A program made the translations under genes and the position numbers. Positions 47,575-58,682 of a DNA stretch of 64,000 nt are shown piece after piece (within the stretch, counting starts at the first letter, position 1; every line of letters starts with the position of its first letter). This stretch comes from Porpolomopsis calyptriformis (taxonomy: Eukaryota > Basidiomycota > Agaricomycetes > Agaricales > Hygrophoraceae): assembly GCA_951640195.1 (NCBI GenBank), contig OX621169.1, forward strand, positions 930,001 to 994,000, in the 5' to 3' direction. Under the pieces are notes generated by a model. The model was given only the letters and a program-made list of their open reading frames with translations. It did no database searches and was not told the origin of the DNA.

Positions 47575-47984
47575 TGTCACGGTCGTAATTTTCCTTCTTT
47601 TTCTTTATCTTATCGTATGCAAACCTATCTCTTATCTTGGGATTCCCCCCATTTGTTATCGGGATTCCCCATTACCTTCCTTCGGGATTCCCCAGGGATT
47701 CCCCAGCACTTTACCCATATGCGGACACACTTCATTTCCGTTATGTTTCAACCCCTTTATGATTCGTCATCGATCATGATGACTCACCCTTATCTCTACC
47801 TCATGTATGTCGCACTGACTCACACAGATAAGTAGTCAGTATATAAAGAGTACTTCTGTACGTATCAGACCTTAAGTCTGATTCCTCATTAGCCTACTCA
47901 TAACAAGGACTTGGAACCATCCTCTATATCTCTTGGGACAGAACACCTGAAGTAAAACGCGTTCCGAACAACCGGTTTATAACA
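47575..47984 (+). repeat. 3' LTR of element 1
   Basis: 410 bp, identical in layout to the 5' LTR but with an 11-bp tandem duplication that adds a fourth GGGATTCCCC decamer (47639, 47661, 47684, 47695). It is preceded by a purine-rich tract (AAAAGTTGAGG) that could prime plus-strand synthesis, and followed by CCATG. Confidence 0.92.
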
Positions 47985-48551
47985 CCATGTTTTCATAGCG
48001 CACAACATGTTTTTGGCCAGAATGGACCACTCTGTATGTCCCATCACTGTAGAATTAGATTGAATGGACGCATTTTATATGATTAAACGACTACAACATC
48101 CTAAGTTTGATGTCAGAGTGATTTGAGTGAAAAAAAAAGGTAAAAACATACACGTGTTAACCCTATAGTTGCCCAGACCCAGCTGGAACTCAAGCTTGCA
48201 TCTGCGCTTGGTTTCAAAAGTGATATTCGGCAAGCTTGTGACTGAACAGATGAGATAGGGATGAGACGTGGTGGCCCACTATTTTCTGGATCAAGGAATG
48301 CGTGGTGGTGCCAGAAATATATCTCGAGCTCAGGACTTATACAATTAGACAAAGTGAAGCAAGTAAAAAAGAATTACGACTCACTATGGATCCCAACACG
48401 CCATATGAAAATCCTGCAGGCGGTGGAACCATCGAACTTCAAGAACCTTGATCGCATCCTCAACCCTTGGTTGCTTGTGCGTGATCACGTTGAGTACCTG
48501 TCCGACATAGTGTATATTGTGAATTTTGATCTGTATAATGGAATTTGGTGC
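47985..48551. other. flank right of element 1
   Basis: The TSD copy CCATG occupies 47985-47989. The rest, to the end of the Tnp2 gene, has no gene or repeat that I can support. Confidence 0.4.
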
Positions 48552-51500
48552 TCATGTGAGCGACGCATCAGGCACAATCCGTCGACCATCCAGAATAATG
48601 TGTCGATGAAACTTGGCACGGCCATGGAGGAAGTTGGCGTAGCAATCATTAGTGTTGGCTGTGCAGCTGAGAATCCTAGCGTCGGGGTGCATATTTTGAT
48701 AGAAATTGACCAAGTGCTGTTGCTGGTCTTGTGTTAATGGCTGCATCGTAAACTGGCCAAGGGAAAATCGTTGTGTCACTGGAATCAATCAGTAGAGCAT
48801 CAAACTAATAGAATAGAATGAGATAGACATACCATCGGCTGTACTCTCATCGATTTCATGAGCAAGTGAGGCAACAGTGCCTTGGATGTCTGCGTCAGTA
48901 TCTAGTATCAATCGGACAGAGTCCCGCATGTATGTGCTTTCCAGACTGGGATCTTCATCAGACTCAAGATGGAGTAGCTATATAAAATAGTCAACATCCA
49001 AATAAAGGAAATAAGACAAAAACGAACCAGATCTCTAAGGGCAACATCTCGTGCAAAGGCACAAAAGAACATTGTTTCTACTTCTCCTGCATGGTTGTTC
49101 GTAGAATAGCTCTTGAGGACTTTATTGAGCTGTTCAAAAAGGAAGGTCCAGAAATTGTAAACTAGCCCGTAGTCGTCAAGCTGGTCAAAAATATGTGTAA
49201 GCCAATGATGGTTTGGCTTCACGTTGTCAGGGTGGAACTGTGATGATATATGATATGTTAGCTAGAGCATGTAGTAGGATGATACGTACTTTGAGAAAAT
49301 CACAGAGGTATCCATATAGGAGCTCTTTTGCTCGACCCATCTCGGAATCTTTGATTGAGCGCGCCATGATAATCTTGAGGGCTGTGGTGAACTTGAGGAA
49401 AGATTCTTCCTCCCCTTGTTGCATACGTCCCTTGGGTTTTTCGGCAGGTTTATCATCAGTTTTCTTGGCTTTCCCACTTGCCAATCTCCGTAGACGGCGT
49501 CTGTCTTCAGCTTCCCATTTTGCATTCTGTTTTGCCAAGTCAGCTTCTGCTTGAGGGTACCAGGTTTGCCAGATGAGTGGAATCTGTTGTAATACATACA
49601 ATAAGTATGCAAAGTGAGATAAAGAAACACACGTACGATAATTGGGCAATAAACCAGTGCGAGCCCTTTCTATTCATCTGTAGTTAGTGACCCTCCTGCT
49701 GGGTATCCAACCTGGGTTGGAAGTCGCGCTACCCAGTCTGGCATCTCAAACTACACAAGAGCTGATCAGCGGTCAACTGAGATGTAAGAGAAACCCACCG
49801 TCTCGAGATACTTGTGTATCTCATCCAACTCCCTTTGGACTTTGAGTGTTGCCGTCCGTTGATGCAATGTATTTGTTTGAATCCATGCATCATACCATTG
49901 AGTCTTGACTACGCCTGAAGACTGAGAGTAAGAATAGATAAATGAAAGCTGAGAAAGCAAACCGAGTAGTATGTTGTGCATTGGATCAATCACAGTCATG
50001 CGGACTGGATCAAAGTATGGTAGTCTTGAGAGTTCGAAGTACTGCGTGGAGTGTTCATTGAAAAAAACTTGACAGGCTTTATCATCAGTGAGATAAGCAT
50101 ATTCGTAAGCTTTCTGCCTATGTACAGCACCACTGCGAGGCTCGAATCCTGCATAATTTAATTTATTTGTAATTGATCTGTGATAAGAGAACACTCACTG
50201 TTCATCATAGCAGCCTCTGTGCGTAAGTCTTTGTGTGAGATCTTGCATCGCGAGTAGAAACCCTCCTCCTTGCGATGGTCACCAAATCCACAGACTCGGC
50301 ACATGGCTGGGTGGTCACAACAAACAGCAATAAGGATTATACATACCTGTCATCTGTTTGGAAACCTAGGTGTTCAGATAACAATCCCATTGTCGTAAAG
50401 GTTGAGGAGATCGTCCACGTAGTCTTTCATGAAAGCTTGAAGCTCGTCGGTGGAAAATTCATGTGTGGGGGTCATACCATATAGCAGTAGATTGCGTGGG
50501 CGATACCTATTTGCATAAAGTGATTGAAATACTAGTTAAAATAAATCGGACGTACTTGAGATGATTGGGAAGATTAGCGATACAGTTTGAGAGTACACTG
50601 GAACTGTGTGTACCGCCTGAACCTGCTTGAGAGGTTTTATAACTAAATCTAGATAGAATAGGATCGTCTCAGCATCTAATTACAAGGAACATAGATACAT
50701 ACCCATCAAATCCCAGTGTAATGCCAACCCAGAGCTCATCGCGGTTGTTCTGTTCTGGGTTGTTATCAAAAAAAGGCTTCCCGTCATGTCTGGGAATAGT
50801 CTTCCATACTTCTCCATCCATTATTGTTGTTTTCACCCTGGGTATTGGTTTCTGAGTGCGCCATGCATCACATGCATCTTCAATCCCAACACGATTGAGA
50901 ATCCACGCAAGTTGGCCTGATATCGGACGTCGAGGACATTGAAGGATTGGAATTGGAGACTTTTTTTGAGATGGACCAGTCATATCGCTGCGCCAGAACT
51001 TGAACAATGGAATGTCGCATTTGGAACACTTGAGGGAGGCTGGTGAGTTGCTAGGGTAGATCTGATGACAGGTCGGACATGTTGGGTAAATCTGAAACTC
51101 GTCATTCAAGCTGAGTCGTCGGAACATTGTATTGAGTGTAACGGGAGCCTCATCTTCTTGCTGGAGGTGACCAAGACCTGTGAAGATAAGACGGAGGACC
51201 TTGAGTAAAAGACTACAAGCGCGATGAGGCAAACGGTAATGTAGATTGAGCCAGGTCGTAAGCAGGAGTATGATCTGCCAAAACCAGTGCCAGGCAAATT
51301 CCTGCAGGACTTGACTAGGTGGTGGAGGTGCATTGATGATATCGGGGAGTTGGACATTGTTACTGGGCCCAGGACCCTCATCTGCAGGCTGCCCAAGGCC
51401 AAACACATCATAGAGTTGATTAGACTGGGGGGGGTGATCGTAACCCCCCCCTGGTTGATCTTCTGGTTCAATAGGATCGGAAGTAAATTCCTATGAAGAA

Positions 51501-52451
51501 TAAATTAGTGTATCTGTGTATTTTGGGAACAAAGAATACCTGTGGGGGATCAGGAGCTTCATTCTCTTAACTGAGTAACCAGTTCTCCCAAATTGCTGAA
51601 ACATGCTGCTCCAGGAATTTTGCTTCATTATCTATTTGTTGGATCACTACACGCCAGTCTTCCTGCACCTTTTCCATCCCATTGGTCTCCACCTCGTTAA
51701 GGGCAACCAAGAGGTTGTTGAGGGACACTGTATATAAATGCAGGGGTTCATTTGTTTTGGTATAGGCAAGATTCAGCGTGGGCAGGGTAGATGTTTCTTC
51801 CGGTAAGTTGGGAATGCTTGAGGTATTGATACGTATTGTTTGATTGCCAGATGTAAAGTCGAGTTCAGCTGGAAAAATAAATTGGTGCTTGAGGACATGA
51901 TATTCTGATTGTATTGACTTGATGGTGGATAGCGTGGCTGGCTGTGGTGGATCCAGACGTGTTGCTTCCAGAGGTGCCAATTCTGTGTTGGAGGTCAGTA
52001 GTGCGCAAGTGAGATGTGTAAGAACATACCTGGAATCGATATATGAGATGCATACACAGATCCAGTATCACTGGATGGATAACCATTGATGGCGCCGTCA
52101 TGTCCACCTACTGGATCTTGGGGTATGCTCACCTGGGACTGCTCATTATCTGGTTGAAATTTCTTGAACGCAGTCGTTTCTTCATAAGGTAATACTGGCC
52201 CATGAGGTCGTTTGGCAGACTGTGCCGCCAATGCATGTTCTTGCTTCTCACGATGCCTTCGACGTGTGTAGGCTGGCAGTTGCTGTCCTCATGGTCCATG
52301 TGCTCATATGCAATCGTCACATGTGCACCAGTCTTTTTCTTTGTGGTACTGTAGGAAGTAGATTAGCTGATAACCAAAATCTCATTGTGGATGTAAATAC
52401 CTGTTTCCGACCCTTACTTCCAGCCTTGGGGCCACTGTTCACTCCAGACAT
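48552..52451 (-). pseudogene. Tnp2-family (CACTA-type) transposase, decayed
   Basis: Multi-exon gene on the minus strand typical of fungal Tnp2/Plavaka transposons. It starts MSGVNSGPKAGSKGRKQ; the next exon has CTCDDC and is interrupted by two TGAs near 52285-52310. The catalytic region includes PISGQLAWILNRVGIEDACD, RDELWVGITLGFDG, SYKTSQAGSGGTHSSSVLSN, ELQAFMKDYVDDLLNLYDNG, MCRVCGFGDHRKEEGFYSRC and YFDPVRMTVIDPMHNILLG. The C-terminal part has TDEWKGLALVYCPIIIPLIW and PNHHWLTHIFDQLDDYGLVY. It ends PDASLT at 48552. About ten introns appear to be needed. CACTA ends could not be found. Confidence 0.75.
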
Positions 52452-52800
52452 GGGGATAGATAACAGACTTAGACGCTAAGTCCTCCAGCCCTTTGGCTCA
52501 ATGCACAGAGGTAAATTGAGATGTATAGAGACTGTGTCAGAATATATGGAAGTAATCAGTATATGCCGAGTAAGGGATAATGAAAATACCTGGTATGAGG
52601 CCAAATGAGTGGATGCATGCAGGCAACCACAGGCGATGTAGGTGCAGGTAGTTGAGGGAAGGTTTAGGTGGTCAAAGCGTAGGCGATTTGAGATCAAAGA
52701 GACGATCTCAGTCGTTCTCTCTAAATGAACATTCAGGTGACCTCAATTTCTCGTTATCTACACTCAATCACTTGACATCACATTATCTCACACAGTACCT
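52452..52800. other. spacer right of the Tnp2 gene
   Basis: Holds the probable 5' region of the Tnp2 gene. No terminal repeat or other gene can be supported here. Confidence 0.35.
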
Positions 52801-53836
52801 ACTACAAAACCCTGAAACACAGTGAGTGAGCTTGACGGAGATCAGAATGGAAATAATCATGGCGTGAAAACAATGTACTGTCATGGTCAGGTAGCTGGCA
52901 TAATACATCAAAGCCAAAGTCCCTCTTATATTCAAAGTCGAGCTAAACCATCCAGGGTCAATGTTGTAAACAGGGTTAAGAAGTGGGCGCACATGCTAAA
53001 GGTGACACTATCCTCAAGTTCAAGGTCAATGTTGGCTTCAGACAAAAGCTTCGCAATGACACTGAGGGAAGAATCGTTGTCTGGAAATTTTCTGCGTCAT
53101 AGAGGGTCAGTTGGTTGAAGAACAAAATGATCATTCCTAGCAAACCTGTTGCGACCCAAAAATTCCTAATCATGGATTGCTCAAAGGCAGATATGATCAA
53201 TACAGGATTGTATATGTTGATGTAACCTACAGCGAGGTAGGAATTATAGTAAGCTTTGAGGTCTTCTTGTTCCAGTTCACACTGCAAGCATTGTAAATCA
53301 ATCAATCCACACTAGGGATGGTCGACCTCACTTTTGACAATGTTCTCAGTTGCAGAACTTTGGCTTCCGTGAACATTACCATGCTGGCAAAAATGGAGTT
53401 ACGTCAGTGTAGTGCATGTATCTGAGTGATGGTTAGGTGGTACCACGCTTTGCCAGCGTAAAGCGACATACATCGAGATTGTTCAAACCTGAATACCAAC
53501 TAGCTTTCGCGATTGGGGTAACACCAGCTAGAATGGCATATTCTAGACTGTTATTCATCTGAGGAAGTACGTTAGATGATCTGCGATAAAATCCACTAAA
53601 CTAAATAATGGCTACCTTCAAGAGAGCAGGAAGTATGACACACCCGAAAACTGGTTAGCCTGGATCACTGTCCTCAGCCTTGACTGTAATCGGGAGGGAT
53701 ATGAAAAACGAACTTCAGTGAAAAAATCAAGTTCATAGGCACAATTATTTGGCGCCTCATACTCATCAATAAATATCACAGCTCCCTGCCAAGACTTCCA
53801 GGCCAGAAAGACAATAGTTCCAAACTGGTCCCCCAT
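52801..53836 (-). pseudogene. unidentified exon-rich remnant
   Basis: Several minus-strand segments look like exons with plausible splice sites: a first one (MGDQFGTIVFLAWKSWQGAV, up to FFTE, then GTTCGT), NSLEYAILAGVTPIAKASWY, and ELEQEDLKAYYNSYLAVGYI followed by FEQSMIRNFWVATG. I could not join them into one frame and do not recognise the family. It lies between two transposons; the pogo element sits 26 bp upstream of the possible ATG at 53836. It may be a gene destroyed by insertion or a third element's cargo. Confidence 0.3.
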
Positions 53837-53862
53837 TGTTCCGCAGGAGCTTTATTGAGATA

Positions 53863-56354
53863 CAGTTGAAATTGTCATAATGCATATGGTTGGTTCCCAC
53901 CTCACGGCAATGCGTTATAAGAAATATGCAGTAGAGAAATTGTCACTCATCGTGACATGTCTGTGACCTAGGCCAAAAGCGTGACATGAATACTGCCTAT
54001 GTCTGCCATAATGAGGTTAGGGTTACCTGCTTTACCCAACAAAACTCGGTCTGTGCGAGCTCAGCCCGGAAGTGATGCAGGACTTGCACTACCTCAAAAG
54101 AGCTTTCTGCAACACATCCAAGGCTCGCAATTTCAAGCTGCTTGGACATCTCCATCATCTGGGCAACAGTTAAGGTGCCGCTTTTATCCTCCTCCTCATC
54201 AGATTCAACCTCAATGACCTCTCCTCATTCTATAGCCTGTTCGTGAAGGACTTGGGCAACAATCTCATCATCTCCACCTTCAAACCTGTGTGGGGAATCT
54301 CCAATCTCATCTTCTTCAGCCAAATCAATCAATTCATCAATGGTGGGAATTAGTCTGAAAATCCGGTTACGCTCCTTCAACTTGATCACTGACTTCACCA
54401 GCTCTGCTTCAACAAATTCAGACTGAGCTGTTGAAGCATGCTAAGGGGGAAGACCAGCAGAAGATGGATTCTGCATTGAGGCAAGTCGGATCTTGTGGGT
54501 ATTTTCAAGGGCAATGTTGACATCGTTTTCGGCAGCCATGACAGTATCCAATGCTTGTCTCCACTTGGTATCTGCATCTTCATCTGCAAGGTGGTCCTTC
54601 AAGGCTTGTTCAGCCTGGGGTAAGGACATATCACTTGTTGCAAATTCGTGGATGATATCCCAAGCGACTGCTTCTTGGGGATTCGAAGTGATTTTCGCAG
54701 GGGTAGAAGTTGCAGGAATGCGGATCATGATAGGATCTCTCTGGATGGCTGTGTGGTTCCAGCAGTGTTCAATTGTGGTCGCATCAATGGCACGCCAAGC
54801 TTCCCTTGCCATATACATTGCCTCAAGTAAATTGATCTTATAGATATCTCACTCCCCTGCATTGTCAAGGTCAAGTGCTTGATTACAAAAGCCTTGTCGA
54901 TAGTGTGCTTTGAAGCAACAGATGATGCCAGCATCCAAGGGTTGGATAAACGATGTTAAGTTTGGTATGAAAAATTCAAGCTGCACATTTGTTGGCTCAT
55001 ATACAATCTTGTGAGCAGAGAAGTTATCCATCATGAGGCAGACTTTACAATTCTGCTGGCACATTGTCAAGTCAAATTTCTGGATCCACCTATATATTAT
55101 ACCATAAGTTTCGAAGCTAGATGTGCTGCATCCACTTACTCCTCAAATAGGTCTGATGTCATCCAAGCTTTCTTATTATTGCGATAGTAAAAGCCTTGGT
55201 CTGCAGGGGTTATTTTTTTGAAACATCTTGGCTGCTTGGCCTTCCCAATGAATATGAGCAGCATTTTCTCACTGCCATCTGCATTACAAGCCAAGCCAAT
55301 GGTGATCTGAAACTTGCTTCTCTTTTTACTGCTCATCTGTTTCATTGCTAATCCACAGTCTGGAGGTGCAAATGCGAAGAGACCAGATTCATCAAAATTC
55401 CACCAGTCTTTCTTAGCATATGGTGCAAGAATTTCTCGCACACATTTTTGCTCGGCCTCAACTGCAGCAGGATCCACAGATCTAGCTTCCCCATGTCGTC
55501 GATACTCCTTGATCTTATATCTGCCTTTATGTTTAGTTAAAAAGGTATTAGCATGTGTTGTGTGTAACTCACGCTTTGCAGAAAGTTCGAATCCAACCCT
55601 CACTAACAAGGCACTCTTCTAGCGGCACCTTCAACTCTTTTTCAAACCGCTTTCATTTCTCTGCCAGCATTGGACCAGTAACTGTCTCTCTTTTCTCCTC
55701 CATAGACCTCATCCAGAGCACTAAGGCACGTTCTACATCAGGTCTGGTCACTACACGGGGACGCTTTGAGCTCAAAGCATTTGGATTGGCATGTACACAG
55801 GCCTCAAGACTTTCCCGGTTCTTCATTTTGTGTGACAAAGTAGATTGGGTAAAAACAAGAGCACCATCGACTTTTGACTTGAAATGTTTAACAATGGCTG
55901 GTTGGCCAAGGGTTGGGTGGGAGTCAATGAATGCGAAGACGGTTATCCAGTCTTGAAGGGTGAGATTGTTGCGCTTATCTGCTGGCTGAGTTTTGGCTGA
56001 TGTTGCCACTCTGGCACTTGGTTGTTTCCCCTTGGGTCCAGGTTTCCGGGTATAGGGTGCAGGCTTGTCGCGGGGCTTTCGTGTTGGTACAGCAGGCATG
56101 GCTGGGCTCTGAACTGGGAGGTGATGCCTACGTGCTCAATTCCCCTCTTCGTATTTATATTTTTATCAAATTGATGTGCCCACGTGGTCCCCTTCATATG
56201 ACCCCATAATGCATACATCACATTGCTACCCTATGCAATATGCAATATGCAACATGTAAGTATTTTCCCTGTGCCCCAGTGTGGTTCCCTACGAAAAGCA
56301 ATGCATTATTAGATTTATGCATATTAATGACATGCATTATGACAATTTCAACTG
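53863..56354 (-). mobile_element. pogo/Tigger-like DNA transposon with 23-bp TIRs
   Basis: The left end reads CAGTTGAAATTGTCATAATG plus CAT (53863-53885), and the right end is its exact complement (56332-56354). Both are bordered by TA (53861-53862 and 56355-56356), the TA duplication of Tc1/mariner-pogo elements, whose ends commonly begin CAGT. The 2492-bp body holds one transposase gene on the minus strand. The ends are perfect while the gene carries several stops. Confidence 0.93.
53997..56099 (-). pseudogene. pogo/CENP-B-like DDE transposase, decayed
   Basis: Starts MPAVPTRKPRDKPAPYTRKP and contains a helix-turn-helix region (QPAIVKHFKSKVDGALVFTQ, then TLSHKMKNRESLEACV) typical of CENP-B/pogo DNA-binding domains. 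The DDE core shows NFDESGLFAFAPPDC, VCLMMDNFSAHKI and PNLTSFIQPLDAGIICCFK, with the three acidic positions as D, D and D. The tail is acidic (EVESDEEEDKSG). In-frame stops: TGA after MLAEK, TGA after DNAGE, TAG after SSAGLPP and TGA after EQAIE; each is one C-to-T change from CGA or CAG. Two short introns lie near 55090-55135 and 55525-55580. Confidence 0.85.
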
Positions 56355-56356
56355 TA

Positions 56357-57042
56357 AATAGATTTGAAAATTTCCTTCTCTGCTGGTTTAAAGGAATGCT
56401 GAGACCACTCCTTGTAAAGGCGCGAAACCATCACTCTGAAGGACCAAAACATTGCCTCCCAAGAATCGCCAACAATATTTTGCTTATATAAGTGGGCTGT
56501 CTGAGAGAGCAACGAAGCAACGAACTTTGAAATCGCAGAATATAACTGGATACTTTCCCAGTGCTCTTTACAGAGATCATGTTTGGATGCGATATATAGG
56601 CCTTGGAAAAGTAACTGTGGGTCGAGATCATCATTTTGAGGGATAAAGAAAAAAGATCTGGACGACAAGCTTCGGGACAGTGTGGAAGTAAGCGAATGTA
56701 GTCACTTGGGCATAAACAGCATGGTTTTCCCGCAGCGTCTGAGAACAAGATCAACTCTGCCGTTCAGGGCCCAGGGACGTTTTCAATAAGCTTCATTTTG
56801 TCCACAAGAAAGGGGCCAAGGTCCTTGCGCAGCCTCGGGAAGAAGGGAGAGCACATAGATTTCAGGGAACCCCTGCTGTAATAGTCGAGGACGCGGTTCG
56901 ATCACGTGTCCTTCACCACTGAGGAAAAAGATCTGCATAAAATGTGCAAGCAGCAATTAAATACAAGTAAGGATGCAATGCACAACCGAGGGAATGTGCT
57001 GAGAAAGTAAGGAAATGTCTGTTCAGAAAGAAATAAGCTATA
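56357..57042. other. spacer between pogo element and syntaxin gene
   Basis: Minus-strand open stretches exist (for example KDLGPFLVDKMKLIENVPGP near 56800 and a frame at 56348-56668) but they carry no motif that I recognise and join no larger model. They could be remains of the gene next to the pogo insertion. Confidence 0.3.
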
Positions 57043-58424
57043 TCAGTGCTTCTGCCCTGGTTTGAGCACGACGACAATAATTATGGCGACGATGATTATA
57101 AGGAGCACAATGAGGAAGAAGCAAATCCATCGCTTCTTGCGAGCGGCGCGGGCGGAGACAACAGCCCTGTCGGTGTAGCCAAGACTGTTGAATAATATTC
57201 AGTTGATAGAACGGATGAATTCCAACATGAGAAGACGGACCCAACTTCGGTGTCCTTCTCGACACTGGCGGCTTGTGTCTCGATCACGTTGATGGTCTCG
57301 TCCGCCCGTTCGACGATGACACTCATCTACATTGGCGGCGTAAGCTGAAAATCGTCAGCAGCGAAGGCGAAAGGAATTTACGTCATTGAATAGTTGCGCA
57401 AGCTCGGTTAAAGTTTTCTCGATCCGTTTTATGTCCTCATGCCGCCCTTGAACCTCACGGTATGCCGCTCTGGATTCGCCGTATTGGTTAGAGTTCAAGA
57501 GCTAGATAACAGATTAAGAGGACATCTCAGGAGAACCATCTTGAGAAGACGTACAGCTTGGCTGAATATTTGGCCGCCACTGTCGTCATTCACTACAGCC
57601 CTGATTTCATCAGGAGTCGCATCGGGTTTTACTGGTCGCAGGTAAGCCATTGATAGGAGGAGGAGTGCTGGAAGACTCACCGATTTTGAATTGCCTCTCC
57701 ATTCTCTGCTTGTACTTCGTACGGTACTGCTGCTCCACAGTTTGATAATTTTGGATCGCCTCAACAAACTTGGACTTGACTAGTGCCGTCTGTGTTTTGC
57801 GAATTTGGGCGTCACGTCCAGACCCGCCTTGACGTTCGAGGGCTTTGACACGTCGCTTGAGATTTCCGCTTAATTCGCTGGTTTCCGCCACTAGTTGCTC
57901 CAGTTGGGATGCATTACGCTGCGCTGCGGCGTCATCCGTGTTGTTGAGAGATCGTGAGTGGAGGTCGCCAATACGTGTGACACTCTCATTAAACGTTCGC
58001 AGACTGTCCTGAATAGATGAAATCTGCAATAAAAAAATGCTTTAAAACACGAATGGAAGGGAACACAGTTGGCAGAAAACGTACTTCTCGGTAAAACGCC
58101 GACATGCTATCTCCGTCGCTGGTTGTCAATTCCGTTCTGCTGTCCCTAACTTCCGCCATCTCGTACGTTCTGTCATCTTGATGCGCATATGGGTTTTCTC
58201 TGCGAGCCTGATATCCCCCTCCCCCAGACGCCTGCGTCGGATAGGAGTTGCTAGAACGTGATGCATTAGCCTCGTGCAGATGAAAGAAAAATATTGGCCT
58301 TACGTGCCGGTAGTCCCTCCACCTTGCTGTTGTGCCTGCGGAGCAAATTTCCATAAGTGTCGTGGGGTCAATTGATGGCTAAAATATGACCGACCCTCAT
58401 CGCTGCCAGTCGGTCCCTGGCCAT
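57043..58424 (-). CDS. SSO1: plasma-membrane syntaxin (t-SNARE, Sso1/2 type)
   Basis: Qa-SNARE for exocytic vesicle fusion. The start is MARDRLAAMR (ATG 58424), followed by a Gly/Tyr-rich linker. The Habc domain contains ISSIQDSLRTFNESVTRIGD and SLNNTDDAAAQRNASQLEQL. Then come KFVEAIQNYQTVEQQYRTKY and the SNARE motif from VQGRHEDIKRIEKTLTELAQ, with the zero-layer Gln, through VERADETINVIETQAASVEK. A C-terminal anchor (WICFFLIVLLIIIVAIIIVV) ends LKPGQKH at TGA 57043-57045. Six or more introns are needed. It is divergent from the IST1-TBC gene, with 258 bp between start codons. Confidence 0.93.
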
Positions 58425-58682
58425 TATGGTGTTATTTGGGAAGATAGCACAGAATCGTCAATTTCTTCGTAAATGGTGTCGTAAATGTGAGCAATAAGGT
58501 CGAGATCACGGTTGTGGTGTTCTTTTTGTAAGATGGGATGCAAAGCTCGAGGCGGTGTTCGCGCAACAAAGACCAAAGCAGAGACAAATAGTGCCCATTC
58601 CAGTAACTTATATCAATCGCGGTTAGCACGCTGCAGGACCTGGACGTCTTCCACACCTTCTTGATAATACCCAAGCTCTTCC
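58425..58682. promoter_or_regulatory. divergent promoter region of syntaxin and IST1-TBC
   Basis: 258 bp between two start codons on opposite strands. It must hold both promoters; I see no clear TATA box. Confidence 0.5.

Larger units (their letters stand above)
33908..47984 (+). mobile_element. Ty3/gypsy chromovirus, element 1 (outer copy)
   Basis: LTR retrotransposon on the plus strand with LTRs at 33908-34306 and 47575-47984 and TSD CCATG. Removing the 7223-bp nested element 2 and one ACCTC duplication leaves about 6.85 kb. The internal region encodes gag with a CCHC knuckle, protease, reverse transcriptase, RNase H, integrase with HHCC finger, and a C-terminal chromodomain, followed by an extra ORF before the 3' LTR. 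The protease-before-integrase order and terminal chromodomain place it in the chromoviruses, near fungal MarY1/Tf1-type elements. The LTRs differ by about six substitutions and an 11-bp duplication, so the insertion is older than element 2. In-frame TGAs, a frameshift and an RT active-site change make it inactive. Confidence 0.92.

Noticed and set aside
48020..52830. CACTA terminal repeats around the Tnp2 gene (CACTGT near 48042 and ACAGTG near 52821)
   Set aside because: Only six bases match, no 3-bp target duplication is seen, and such hexamers are expected by chance.
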